From Sisyra terminalis (lineage: Eukaryota; Arthropoda; Insecta; Neuroptera; Sisyridae), in NCBI GenBank assembly GCA_958496175.1, contig OY292277.1:43535050-43599049 (forward strand): a DNA stretch of 64,000 nucleotides. Direction: 5' to 3'. Below the pieces are notes generated by a model. The model made no database searches. It saw nothing but the letters and a program-made list of their open reading frames with translations, and had not been told where the DNA came from. The position numbers and the translations under genes are program-made. This document shows, piece after piece, positions 1-11,376 of this stretch; position 1 is the stretch's first letter; each line of letters opens with the position of its first letter.

Positions 1-625
1 GTCAAACTATCAAAGTAAAAAAAATCATCTGCACATAAATTTATAGAAAATTAAATTCCCTACAAAAAATGTCCCATTAAAAATTTTTGCCAGACACGCC
101 ATTTCCGAATAATCAAGCTTTAAACATTGATATCATTTTTAGGTTTATCTTCTTTATATTGGAATTTTATACCTAACGAGCAAATAAACATATAAAAATG
201 AACAATATATATTCTTGAAGGGAATTTAATGCTCTACAAAAAAGTCACTTAGCGTTTTTACATAAAATCACTTTTTCAAAAGTTATTCCCAGTTAAAGTT
301 GAATGAAATATTAAATTATTGTTTTTTTTCGTTGTTGAACCAATTTTGAAAGAGTGATTTTATATAAAAACATTAAGAGGCCTTTTTTGTAGAGCATTTA
401 ATTCCCTTCAAGAATCTATATTGTTCATTTCTATATATTTATTAGTTCGTTAGTTACAAAATTCCAAAATAAAGAAGATAAATCTAAAAATTATATCAAT
501 GTTCAAAGCTTGATTATTAGGAAACGGCCAATCTGGCAAAAATTTTCAATGAGACGTTTTTTGTAGGGAGTTTAATTTTCTATAAATATATATGCATATG
601 AATTTTTTTACGTTGATAGTTTCAC
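1..625. repeat. large imperfect inverted repeat (foldback), left end beyond the window
   Basis: Bases 1-285 reappear as reverse complement at about 340-625, with a spacer near 55 bp. Matching blocks include the arms around the TTGAAGGGAATTTAATGCTC word, the AAGCTTTAAACATTGATATC word, and the outer CAAACTATCAAAGTAAAAAA word. Pairing reaches base 1, so the left arm may continue outside. A word of the type TTTTTTGTAGAGCRTTTAA occurs in the arms and again in the TIR elements near 16480 and 34540, which suggests a related element family. Confidence 0.75.
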
Positions 626-1057
626 AGCATTGATGCAAAAATGAAAGCACAAATAAAAAGTCGAAATTAAAAATGACAGACCTCTTAATATTAATACTAA
701 GGCTCAAACCTTCCCGATATTTTTTTTGTCACCTTTAACAATATTTTCTATATACTTTTCAAAAAAAAAAATAGTCGATTTTTTTGGCCCAGTCTAATAT
801 CTACACATGATATTTTAAGACAACAATCTACTTCTATATGGTAATTGTTTTCTTACTATTATGTATAAGCGGTTAATTCTAAATGGTATGTCATTTATGG
901 AGTATCATAGGGGTACCTATAGCAAAGAATGGATATATTTAAGTGATGTACTAGTCGTTATTCAAAATTTGTTATTTTCCGAAAAGACAGAACAAGTTTA
1001 GCCAAACTTCACTTATAAATTTGTGTTTCTTTGAAAAATCAAAAAGTTATAACTACC
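626..1057. other. AT-rich non-coding, no gene
   Basis: No open frame of note, no recognisable transposon end and no RNA gene were seen between the two foldback repeats. Confidence 0.5.
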
Positions 1058-1360
1058 TAAGAAGACAATTCAAGTTGTTTAAGATCGGTTTTTTTTTTAT
1101 TTAATATTTTTTAATATTCAAATTAGCTACGTTTCGTTACGTATCGTAACTTCATCAGGCTTCTTGAATCACAAAAAAATATAATAATTTCTATTATTTA
1201 TATAGAAATATATATAAATATTATATATAGAAACTATTATACTTTTTGTGATTCAAGAAGCCTGATGAAGTTACGATACGTAACGAAACGTAGCTAGTTT
1301 GATTATGAAAAAATATTAAATAAAAAAAAACGATCTTAAACAACTTGAATTGTCTTCTTA
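1058..1360. repeat. near-perfect 300-bp palindrome with hammerhead-core-like motif
   Basis: Arms 1058-1175 and 1242-1360 are reverse complements, joined by an AT-rich loop. Each arm holds CTGATGA, one A, a GTTACG/CGTAAC stem with a 3-base loop, then GAAACG (plus strand 1262-1288; mirrored copy 1131-1158). The layout resembles the core of a hammerhead ribozyme except for the extra A before the stem. Similar cores occur at four other places in this window. Confidence 0.7.
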
Positions 1361-3317
1361 TTTAATAAAAGCTGAGATCTGCATTTTAATATCTATTTAC
1401 AATAAAAAGTACTGTTTTTATTCAAATTACAAAGTATTAGGTTTGTTATGCATATTGTTTTATAAATTATTGATTCATATTGATTTATCGAGATGTTAGA
1501 GCTTTAAGTATCATTGACTTTCCACCTGTTACCAAAAGTGTGGTAAGTTACTTCAAATCAAATGTAAATATTGAGTTGTAAATTAAATAAGCAGAAAGAA
1601 CCCAACAATAAATGAATTAATTATTGTAAATTACAAACAATTGTTTAAATTGAAAACTTTCCTTTATTCACAACTTGCATTTCCATTGATTTTCCTTTTT
1701 TATTTTCGCCTCCGTTTCATTTATTTTTTGTTGTGTTTACAGGCAACGAAGGTGGGTAAACTAGAAATACATTTATTACACAAAATACCTCCGTTATAAA
1801 AAGCGCAAAAAGCACGAAAGCTCACGGGGAAGTTACATTAATCGACCATAATTTGTTTTATTTACTCACTTAAGCTCTACCTAATAATTGCTGTTTCTTT
1901 CACTGCACCGAGGACTGCCGGAGAGGAAAAAGTAGCGACACGACATGGCGAACGTATTCTTCTGTTTCAAAAGCTTTTATAAGATGCAAAGAGCTTTCTG
2001 ACATTTTATTTTTATCCAGTGACGCGATGAATTTCTCTTTTTCTTTTTTTTTAAAAAAAAAATTATCTCGAATGCAATTGGATGTTGTTTTAAAGGGCGA
2101 AATATAACGCTTTGAAATGATTTTAATTGTTTGTACGTTGTTTTTTTTTTGGTTGTTGCAGTTGTTTTTATGTTAGGTTTTTGTTTTTATTGTTCAACTG
2201 TTTTACCTAAACTCTTTCTAAATGAAAATTTGAAATATGTACATTCTTATTAGATATTTACAGTGAAGTGAAGCGACTGTGTCTTACTTTCTAGGTCAAC
2301 TTTATAAGAAATTGACTATCAAGAAAGTTTGTTCCATATTAAATGAGTTTTTAAGAAACTAAAATAAAAACAAAAGACTAAAATAAGTTCCTAGTTCTTC
2401 TAATTTCAACAAGAAATAAAATATGAATCCAACCATAGATAATATTAATTCTTGGAAGTCATCAAAATGCTGGAGTTTATTGCTTGGTTTTTTTGTGGTT
2501 TCGTTAAAGTTTAGGATCAATTATAAGTACCCCTCCCCCCTCTTTGCGAGATATATAGATCAATTTTAATCAGATTTCGTTTTGACGAAATATTTGGGGA
2601 ATAAGGGCTTTTTAGAAAGATTCTCGATGTAGGCCTAGTCATCTTTAGATAATATCAATAAGGACAGTTTCGCAATTTTGACTCCCCTTCTCCTTATTGT
2701 TAGGAACGAATTGCTTTTTTTTTCAATTAAAAATATGTAACCTCCTCAAGTTACCATACGTAATTTATAAGTGACCCTTTTGTTAACTGCAGTTATACAA
2801 AATAATGAACTGCGGGTACTAAAGTACGAAATGGATTTGCGCGTTTCAAATTGATGTTACTGACAAGAAGATATAACATAATTACATGATAAATTACGGT
2901 TGATAAAATATGCACATTGTTGTCGACTTCTAGTTCAAACTCCATTTTTTTGAAATGCAATAAATGCAAGTGTGGAAATCATTAGAGATTATTCGAAAAA
3001 GAAGTCCATTTTTTCGGATGTTTTACTTCGTCTTTCCCTGTTGCCCGATACTGTGTCACACTTTAAAGACCTCTCATTAAAATCCAAAGCTCCTAAATAC
3101 CCCTCCCATTTAAAATCCGCTGAAAAATTAAATATTTTATAAAAACGTATAAAAAATTTGTCCAAATATTAATATTTTTTTTCAAATTGGGTAACGGAAA
3201 GCCAAAATCCTTACCCCGGTGTACCACTATGCCATATTTTCGAAAACTTCCTCCCTCCTCGTCATGGTGGACGTCTTTTATGGATGATCAATTCCTCATA
3301 TCACTTCCGATTGTTGT
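1361..3317. other. non-coding region, no recognisable gene
   Basis: AT-rich unique-looking DNA with a slightly GC-richer patch at 1680-1960. That patch contains a pyrimidine-rich tract, an acceptor-like TTTACAG at 1736-1742, nine bases, and a donor-like GTGGGT at 1752. No coding frame can be assigned. Confidence 0.4.
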
Positions 3318-3350
3318 CTAGAATAATAAGTGCCTCGAACAATTGGGGAA

Positions 3351-3561
3351 ATGACAATCATTTGTCAATATTGTAAGGCGTTAAAATATAGCAACGAATC
3401 TACTGGGTAGATATGCTGGTGGAAAAGTAAAATTACTTCAATTGGTCTCACCACCAGATCCATTATGCTCATTAGTTTATGGTATAGGAAATAATTCTAA
3501 AAACTCCTTGGCCAATATTCAAAAATTTAACAGTTGTTTTCAAATGACGTCGTTTGGCGCA
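3351..3561 (+). pseudogene. Helitron Rep/helicase N-terminal fragment, copy 1
   Basis: Reads MTIICQYCKALKYSNESTG, a stop with frameshift, then GGKVKLLQLVSPPDPLCSLV and KNSLANIQKFNSCFQMTSFG. The Cys-rich YCKALK word, the KVKLP-PP-PL word and the KYNSCFQMTSFGA-type word are hallmarks of the region just upstream of the Rep domain in insect Helitron proteins. Internal stop and frameshift show it is dead. Confidence 0.72.
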
Positions 3562-3806
3562 TATAACGACTATTATGTTTAAAGAAGTACTGAAGAATAC
3601 AGGAACATTCCCAGTAAGATTCCAGTTCTTGACTAATAGCGACCTAAGGATCGAATTGGCCAAAAGAACAATATAATTTCGAGGGACACAAACGGACAAA
3701 ATCACAATTATGTTTAGAAATATCTTTGTATGTCTTTAAACTCATATATAGGTGAGAATTTAAGGATTTTTTTGTATGCATATTGTAATCTGTAACAATT
3801 AGGGAA

Positions 3807-4004
3807 ATGACAATCATTTATCAATATTGCAAAGCGTTAAAAGGCAGCAGTGAATCTACTGAGTTATGTTGTGCTGGTGGAAAAGTAAAATTGCCCCAAT
3901 TAGTCCTACCACCAGATCCATTACACTCATTAGTTTATGGAATAGGAAATGATTCTAAAAACTCCTTGGCCATTCCCAGTAAGCTTCCAGTCCCTGACTT
4001 ATAG
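3807..4004 (+). pseudogene. Helitron Rep/helicase N-terminal fragment, copy 2 (tandem)
   Basis: A 65-codon frame begins MTIIYQYCKALKGSSEST, followed by LCCAGGKVKLPQLVLPPDP and LVYGIGNDSKNSLA. It then runs off family homology. It duplicates the fragment about 450 bp upstream but lacks the NSCFQMTSFG part, so it is an internal deletion derivative. It is an open frame only by chance preservation; no full transposase remains. Confidence 0.7.
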
Positions 4005-5618
4005 CGACCTTAGGATCGAATTGCCCAAAAGAACAATACAATTCCGAGGAATACAAAAACACAAAAACAAAAATATGTTTAGAAATATCTATGTATATCT
4101 TTAAACTCATAAATTGGCGAGAATTTAAGGATTTTTTTGTATGCATATGAGTTTTAATATGTTTAATGTTTTTATAGGTGTAAATCTGAATAAGTAAAAT
4201 ATAATGTATATTCGATTAATTGTTAATAATTATAGTTATTGTTAGTAATTTAATAGTTAAAAATGGAGTAATATTACCGATATCAATTAATTTTTGCAAT
4301 TCAATTTTAGGTGGTACGAAGTTTACCGGGTCCTCTGATATTTATTAAACAAAAAAAATATTTGCATATAACATAATAAAGTACATATAAATAGTAACTC
4401 AGGCAATTGGTAAAACGCTTCATTTTTTAAATGTATTTAATATTATTGCCATACACAAAAGAATTTAATGAAACCATGAAATGAAATTTGAAATATGGTT
4501 CGTTTGAAAAAACATAAAAAATATTATTTAATTGTATACATACGAAAATTTCAAGTATATGCCTATAAAAATTATATCCTACATTTTGTTGTTACGTTTG
4601 CTTCGATAGTTGAATGATTATTAACTTAAAACTGCGTTAACAGATATATAATCGAATTGAAATGAACTGATATTATCCTAACAGCTTATGAAGATTTAAA
4701 TTTAAACGTGTAGGCCAAATATAGATTTGAATTTATTATAATTCCTTAATTATAATATCATATTTATACAATTATAAAAAAAATCTCAATTATAGATTTG
4801 AATTTATTAAAATGAAAATTGGAGTAAGTTTCATTTTTGTTATGCTTTTGTTAGTATGGATTCCACACGTTAAGTTCGAAACAATGCAAACAATCCTCTA
4901 TATTCAACTGATGATATGAAATAACATAGTCAAAGCTTGAAGGCCAAAATAAGAGAATGGCAGATATAAATATATCGTTTAAGGAATCTGAACCAGTTTG
5001 AGGTATTTATTATTTGTTGTCAATTATAATCACATTAACACCTCTTTCCGACTCCATAAATGATACCTTTGAGCCGACCTTTTTATCACATTTTGGCCTT
5101 CAAGCTTCTAATATATTATTTCATACCACCCGTGGAGACCAGATAAAATTCCCTACAAATTCACACCAGCTTGGAATTAAGCCGGTTTTGGTCACATTAT
5201 TGATCATTAAGATACAGAAGTCGATAATTCGAATTTAAATTTCTGCTACCTGCATTCTTTCGTATGATTGAAGAACAGGTTTATCGATTTCGATAATATT
5301 TTGTTTTCAGATACATTTTTATGTTTCGCTCAAAAAAAAAGTATAAGGAAGGTCACAGACAAGTCTAATGTATATAGTTGAACCAATATTTTATTCAAAT
5401 TTCACTTATGGTTCCAAATTAAAGACAACATTCTGATTTGTTAGAAACTTTGTAATCAAGTTCAACTATTTTTCTTCGGAAGAAAAGGTTACCTATTTAC
5501 GTTTAATTATTAACAATTAAAGTAGCATTCTGAAAAAGGTCGATTAAAATAAATAAACGGACACCCATTAATTGGATATAAATTGGACTCTTTAATTAAA
5601 TATCTATGTTCTTGAAAT

Positions 5619-5863
5619 CAGGGGTGGCCAAACCAAATGTTATTACGGGTCATTTCGGAAATGCATTATGACTCCGTGGGCCACTTTTGAAGTTATATCT
5701 CAAATTCTCCATTCTAAATTTAGATACACTGTAAACTTTTTTAATATATTGGTTTCACCACTTCGGTCATTATAAAATGTATACATTAAAAGTCTGATGC
5801 ATCTCTTGGGTTGAAAAATTTGTCAAGGTGTACCTTTTGTGGTCCGTGGGTTGGCCACCTCTG
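5619..5863. mobile_element. hAT-type MITE, 245 bp
   Basis: Ends CAGGGGTGGCCAAACC and the reverse complement of CAGAGGTGGCCAACCC, a classic hAT terminal repeat. The same insertion, diverged, is present in the second Helitron copy (26122-26372, and a 5' stub near 25768). It therefore inserted before that Helitron family amplified. Confidence 0.72.
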
Positions 5864-6531
5864 ACAACCTCTGATTTAAATAAACAATGAATAATCTATC
5901 TTTTATCTACATATAGAAAATTTTTATGTTGGTTTGTGTAGATTTCAAAAACTCAAAAAGTTTTGCATCCATTTAGCTCAAATTTTGCCACGATATACAA
6001 TCCGTTTCAAAGATTGTTTTTATCTTTTTCTGACGTCAGTATCATACTTGTGACCGCAAAAAAACGGCTTTTTCAAAGGTCAATACAATAGCCGTTAACT
6101 GTCAATACTCCATTGTTATGATTGTGTAGTGATTTTTAGAGGTAGACCAAATTTTCTCAAAATGTAATTGATAAATGTATATCTTCAAGTTAAGTTATAA
6201 TTGGTACAGCAAGGGATGCTACTGGTTGATAAGGGTGGTGATTCTAATAATTTACAAGCTTTTTTTTTCCTAAATTCAATATCATTCAATATATTTATTC
6301 ACAACTATAGACTGGCAAGACAACATCTTTCGGGTTCAGCTAGTTTAAGTTATAAATAATGACAAATAAAACTTAATATAATATAATCTCTGGGTATTTA
6401 AGCTATTTTTTAGAATCTAAGATACTTTTTAAGTTGCAAGGTTCATGTCCATTATTGGTTAATTTAGTTATTTTATAAGGTTTTTTTGGACTAAAAATTA
6501 GATCAAATTTTTTCTTAATGATTTTTATTTG

Positions 6532-6680
6532 AGTTTTGTACGACGTTTCGTCACCTTTCGAGACCCGATCAAGTACTCAATCATAAATCAATAAAAGCCA
6601 TTTTTAACAATATTGACTTTCAATGATCTATGATTAAGTACTTGATTAAGTCCCGAAAGGCGACAAAACGTCGTACAAAC
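6532..6680. repeat. 149-bp palindrome with GAAACGTCGTAC arms
   Basis: Arms 6532-6590 and 6625-6680 pair. The outer words are GTTTTGTACGACGTTTCGTC and its complement; the inner word is CTTGATCGGGTC or CTTGATTAAGTCC. The arms show a variant of the stem-GAAACG motif seen at 1058-1360 (GTC...GAC then GAAACG on the minus strand), but the CTGANGA word is degraded. Confidence 0.65.
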
Positions 6681-9629
6681 ATCATATATATTATTTTATT
6701 TGACAATCCTAGTATACTTAAAAAAATGTATTATTAACGGGATTATTTTTGTTTAACTTCACAATTATTCCCAAGGTGATATCGAGAAAAGCTCTTTCAA
6801 AGCTTTAAACTTAAGCGCTGATATATCTGCCTAGGTATTAGGAACTGGCCACATTGGTTACAACGTTTGTTAGCCAAAAAAAGTTTAGTATTCATTTTTG
6901 TGGGCATTTTTATATAGAACTATATCAAGTAGTTGACTATAATTAAAATTAAATGCAAATTTTGAAATTGAAATGGAAGTTATTAAATTAAGTCTTTGAA
7001 AAAAAAAATGAGTTTATTGTGTTATGAATGGTTATGATAGTAAACCACATGAAAATATAGAAATTTTTTTTCTCACAATACTCAAGTCTGGTACTAATTT
7101 TGTTTACGTCAAAAATTGATTTGGAAAGAAAGTAAAAATCCTTGTATTTCGTGGGATTTTTTTATATGAACTGTTTATTTTGAAAGTGACTTAAGTCCAT
7201 TTCAAGAACAGTCCCTATAGTATTATCATATTTAACCATAGGAACATAAGATACTAAGGAGGAGGGAATAATTGGCGTTTTTGTTAACAACTAAAATGAA
7301 ATCAGTAATTTGTGAAAACTTAGCAGTTAAATAATTAACATACTTTGTTCTAGTTACAAGAAGAAGAATCACCATATAGACCGTCCTTGAAACGGACTTA
7401 CGCTACTTTCAAAATACACGAGTTATATGAAAAAATTGTAAACGAAACGCCGTAAAACCCACAACATTACTGCTGGTATTTTCATTATTTAACAATATTT
7501 AATTTAGTAAATGATAAGATTAAAGAATTATATTAGCATTTATAACATTTTTTTGACCTGAATTTGATTCAATTTAGTCGAAAATTTATTTTAAAGAAAA
7601 TAAAATAATTATGATCAAGTCTTTAAATGCACACAATACGCAGCCATGTTTTTTAAGTCCTACTGGCCAATTTTCACTAGGATTGATAAAAGTAAAGATT
7701 TGTTTTTAAATTTTAAGTGATTGAAATATTTTCTTGTGGAATTCAATCCTTTTGTACGGTAGTTTAGGTTTAAAATTTTTTTTCTAGCAAGTAATAGTCG
7801 ACCTTGTCTATCACTTAGAGCCGGTTATAACCAACACCACATGACTCTACCTTTACCATTTGATTTTCAAAAGAGTTGTAGAATTAAAGAAGTCGAAACA
7901 TTTGAAAAAATATGACAAAAATTCTCTCAGACTCAATCCACAACTGTCCAACAAACCGAGTTACGAGTTACCACCCCCGAAAAAGTTAAATAAACATCAA
8001 AGCAACAAATACTTTATGTAGGGAAAAAAAAGAAACACTCAAAGCTTGAAAAGTTGACCATTTCAAGTGGTGCTTTAATTCTTTGATGAGTAAAAAACGC
8101 CTAGTCCGTTTGACGAATTGGAACATTTTAATTGGCCAGGAAGTCTTTGATTTCCCGTTTTCCCCCGTTTCTTCTTCATCTTTCAATTATGCAACGGTTG
8201 AGCATTCTTTTCATTTTGCCTCGATTTTTTTTTGGAATTTATAGTCGACATTTTTCAAATGCTAGTTGTGCTGGTGGTGGAGAGTTGGGCGATGGTGCTT
8301 GATGGTACTGGGGGTGTGAGGGATCTCGAGGCGGTCGAATTAGTCGAGTTGAATGGCGCTTTCTCGTCATTTTCAGCGTTTTTCCCAGGGGAAATTTTTT
8401 TTATGGGCTCATTAATTCAAAAAGTTGTGGATAACGTAGCTCTGAGATTGTAATCTCATTACAAGGCGTGTGGATGTCGGGGGTGCGCGTGTTTCCCATC
8501 AGATTCTAGGGGCTGCTGTTGCTCGTCTCGGGGATGATCTACGAACGACATGAAACTTTTTATCTAAATGCGTGAATTTAATTTTGCCCGACTACCATTT
8601 ATATTCTCCATGTCTAAAGTCACCGAAACCGGCTGGTGATGGTCTTGTTTTGTCCACATTTATTTTTTTCAGGAATCAATACAAGGAATCACTCGAAAAG
8701 AAAAGCACCACCAGGAACCATTCCATTCGATTGCGATCGGATTGGACTTTTAAAAAATTGATGGAGCATTTTGTATGCGGTGTGCTTCACATGACAACAA
8801 CTATATAAAAGCGGTCGAATTTCGGCAATTGAGTCCTGTCCCATGTCCTACGGCAATTTCCTCGGACCTTTCCCAGAGCCGCCACGCGCAATATAATCAA
8901 ATAAATTGATTTCTCCGAAAGGACCGCAGAGCAATGTCGCGTCACTCGCCTACCAACCATTATCCTTTCATCTTTCACTCTGACATATATGGCCTTATTA
9001 AATTACACTTGTTGGCAAACGAAAAAGGGAAAACAAATCGAATTTTTCATCGAAAGTCAATGGTAAACATAGACACGTATATAATAGCTCGGCTCGTTGA
9101 GATATTTAAACGCAAATAGTCGCAACGGGGGAAAGGACCGAAGGGATGATAAAATAAATGGAGCCGCGCAAAAAACAAGCAAAATTCAATATTTTCGAAG
9201 CGCAATAAAATTCTTTATGAACAAATCAACGAGGATGAGACGGAAAAAAATCTTGAAAATATTTCAGAAATATTTCTCCGGCTTACGATAGGATTTCAGG
9301 AACGCATCTAGTACGTGAACCACACTTGATGATTTTTAAAATTTATTCTGTAGAATAGTAAAGCAAATGTACCTAATATAAAATTAGGGGATGTTTCTGA
9401 ACTAGTTAATGGTACCCAATGGAAATAGTTTCAAGAGCAAATTTTAAAGCTGCACCCTTTTTTAATATACCTACAGGAAACAAACATCTATAATAAATAT
9501 AAAAGTTTTAAAGGACATACATAAAAAAAATATTTGGTAACATACATTTTCAATAGTCCAAAATGTAAAAGTATACTTCAGGGATGGCTAAACTTAATCT
9601 GGTATGATCGACAATAATTTTTCTTTTGC
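6681..9629. other. non-coding region; GC-richer island at 7.8-9.3 kb
   Basis: 6.7-7.8 kb is plain AT-rich DNA. From about 7800 to 9300 the composition rises and repeats disappear. The minus strand has a Ser/Thr-rich open stretch (8420-8255) and a short frame MSFVDHPRDEQQQPLESDGK (about 8549-8456), neither with recognisable homology. It may be single-copy regulatory DNA or fragments of an unseen gene. No splice-consistent gene could be built. Confidence 0.4.
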
Positions 9630-9633
9630 GATT

Positions 9634-10586
9634 GACTTCGAAAAATTGGTTTAATTAAAAACAAATATTTAAGATAAGGGTTAAATTTGGGAAAAAATAG
9701 CCTATTTTCAACAATTTTTTTACCATGTAAAAAAAAATATTTTATTTAAACTTTTTCTGCCTTTACACATTTGGTATAGAATTTCTGAAATGTTTGTAAA
9801 AAAATATTTAAAACTCCGACTTCGAAAAATTGGTTTAATTAAACCGAATATTTAAGGGGTTATATGGGTTAAATCAGGGAACAAATAGCCTATTTTCAAC
9901 AATTTCCCATATAAAAAATAAAATATTATATTTAAACTTTTTCTGCCTTAATTATACATATTTGACAAAGAATTTCTGAAATTTTTGTAAAAAAATATTT
10001 AAAACTCCGACTTCGAAAAATGGGTTTAATTAAACCGAATATTTAAGGGGTTATATGGGTTAAATCAGAGAACAAATAGCCTATTTTCAACAATTTCCCA
10101 TATACAAAATAAAATATTATATTTAAACTTTTTCTGCCTTAATTATACATATTTGACAAAGAATTTCTGAAATTTTTGTAAAAAAATATTTAAAACTCCG
10201 CTTTCGAAAAATGGGTTTAATTAAACCGAATATTTAAGGGGTTATAAGGGTTAAATCAGGAAAAAAATAGTTTATTTTCAACAATTTTTTCCCCATGTTA
10301 AAAATAAAATATTTTATTTAAACTTTTTCTGCCTTAATCATACACATTTGACAAAGAATTTATGAAATTTTTGTAAAAAAATATATAAAACTCCGTCTTC
10401 GAAAAATGGGTTTAATTAAATCAAATACTTAAGGGATAATATGGGTTAAATCGAGGAAAAAACAGCTTATTTTCAACATTTTTTTCCCATGTAAAAAATA
10501 AAATATTATATTCAACCTTTTTCTACCTTAATCATACACATTTGGCAAAGAATTTTTGAAATTTTTGTAGAAAAAGATTTAAAATT
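9634..10586. repeat. tandem array, five copies of a ~190-bp unit
   Basis: The phrase CTTCGAAAAATGGGTTTAAT recurs at about 9634, 9818, 10009, 10200 and 10395 (spacings 184, 191, 191, 195). Each unit carries the same order of words: GGGTTAAATC, AATAGCCTATTTTCAACAAT, CTTTTTCTGCCTTAAT, TTTGACAAAGAATTTCTGAA, TAAAACTCCG. Copies 2 to 4 are most alike; the first and last are diverged, as at satellite array edges. Confidence 0.9.
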
Positions 10587-10689
10587 TCACCATTACGACG
10601 TCATTTCCGGGGACCCTTCGGAAAAAAGATATCCGCGTTGATCACAAAACTCCTGACAGGATCATCCGAAGGGAAAAAAAAAACACGTA

Positions 10690-11110
10690 TTTTAGCTAAA
10701 GCCACGAACTAAAACTTGGACGAAAGAAAAGAACAAAAGTGAAAATTCGATTTTTGGTATACCTTTTTAAGAAAAAATTCAAATTTCGTTGAAATTTCAT
10801 TATATTTTTTTTTTATAAATAGTTGTAATTGGAGACCAATCCTTCGTCCAAGTCCTTGTGAATTGTATCTCGAAGATCTGTGTAAAATTTCATCAAAATC
10901 GGTTGAGTAGTTCTCGAGAAATTTTGACAACCGACTTTGAAAACACAGTTTCGAGAAAAACGCGACAATAGACGAACAATAGCACCGATATACCTTTGGG
11001 GTTTTCAAGGGTGTATCTCCAAAACTATTACTTGGATCAACTTGAAAATTCAGGAAAATATTCTAGAGATGTTATAGAAATTAATGAGACAATAAAAAAA
11101 TCGATTTTTT
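10690..11110. repeat. dispersed repeat segment of the 'AAATCGGTTGAGTAG' type
   Basis: Contains TGTAAAATTTCATCAAAATC, GGTTGAGTAGTTCTCGAGAA and GAGAAAAACGCG words. Related wording recurs at about 35290-35400 (ATTAAAATCGGTTCAGTGGT, GAGAAAAACGTG). Such phrases are common in non-coding parts of arthropod DNA transposons. No element ends were identified. The 99-codon minus frame here is not a gene. Confidence 0.45.
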
Positions 11111-11195
11111 GAAGTCTTAAAATCCATATTACCCCTTAAACTATTTAAGAATCAATAATATTTGTTGTAGAATAGAAGCGTGTTTAATTTTCAAT

Positions 11196-11376
11196 AATTA
11201 ATAATGTTCTTGGGAACTTGGACTCAAATAATAAGATGTTAAATTTTCAAATCATCTCAACATGTCGTTGGTATTTATTTTCAACTTCAAAATTCTCCTG
11301 AAGAAGTTGGAAATAAATACCAACGAAACGTAGAGATGATTTGAGTCCAAGTTCCCAAGAATATTATTAATTATTT
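11196..11376. repeat. 181-bp palindrome with CTGAAGA...GAAACG core
   Basis: Arms carry TAATGTTCTTGGGAACTTGG and its complement. The plus strand has CTGAAGA (11298-11304), A, stem GTTGG/CCAAC around AAATAAATA, then GAAACG (11325-11330). The same family occurs at 15898-16158, where both copies are followed by CACACCATGGATGAGA-type flank. The flank therefore belongs to the element. Confidence 0.72.

Larger units (their letters stand above)
3318..6343 (+). mobile_element. degraded Helitron copy with 3' CTAG end
   Basis: The right end reads GGGTTCAGCTAG followed by T, the CTRR/T form of Helitron 3' termini. The body (from about 4020) aligns along its length with a second copy at 24198-26842. The left part holds two tandem pieces of a Helitron protein N-terminus. 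A 245-bp hAT MITE is inserted at 5619-5863 in this family. The 5' end (TC) was not located with certainty. Confidence 0.7.

Noticed and set aside
8232..8453. 73-codon plus-strand frame in the GC-richer island
   Set aside because: Hydrophobic, low-complexity reading with no domain; both strands are open by composition, so strand and reality cannot be decided.
10709..11008. 99-codon minus-strand frame
   Set aside because: Falls in a dispersed repeat segment with AAATCGGTTGAGTAG-type text; the peptide has no family signature.
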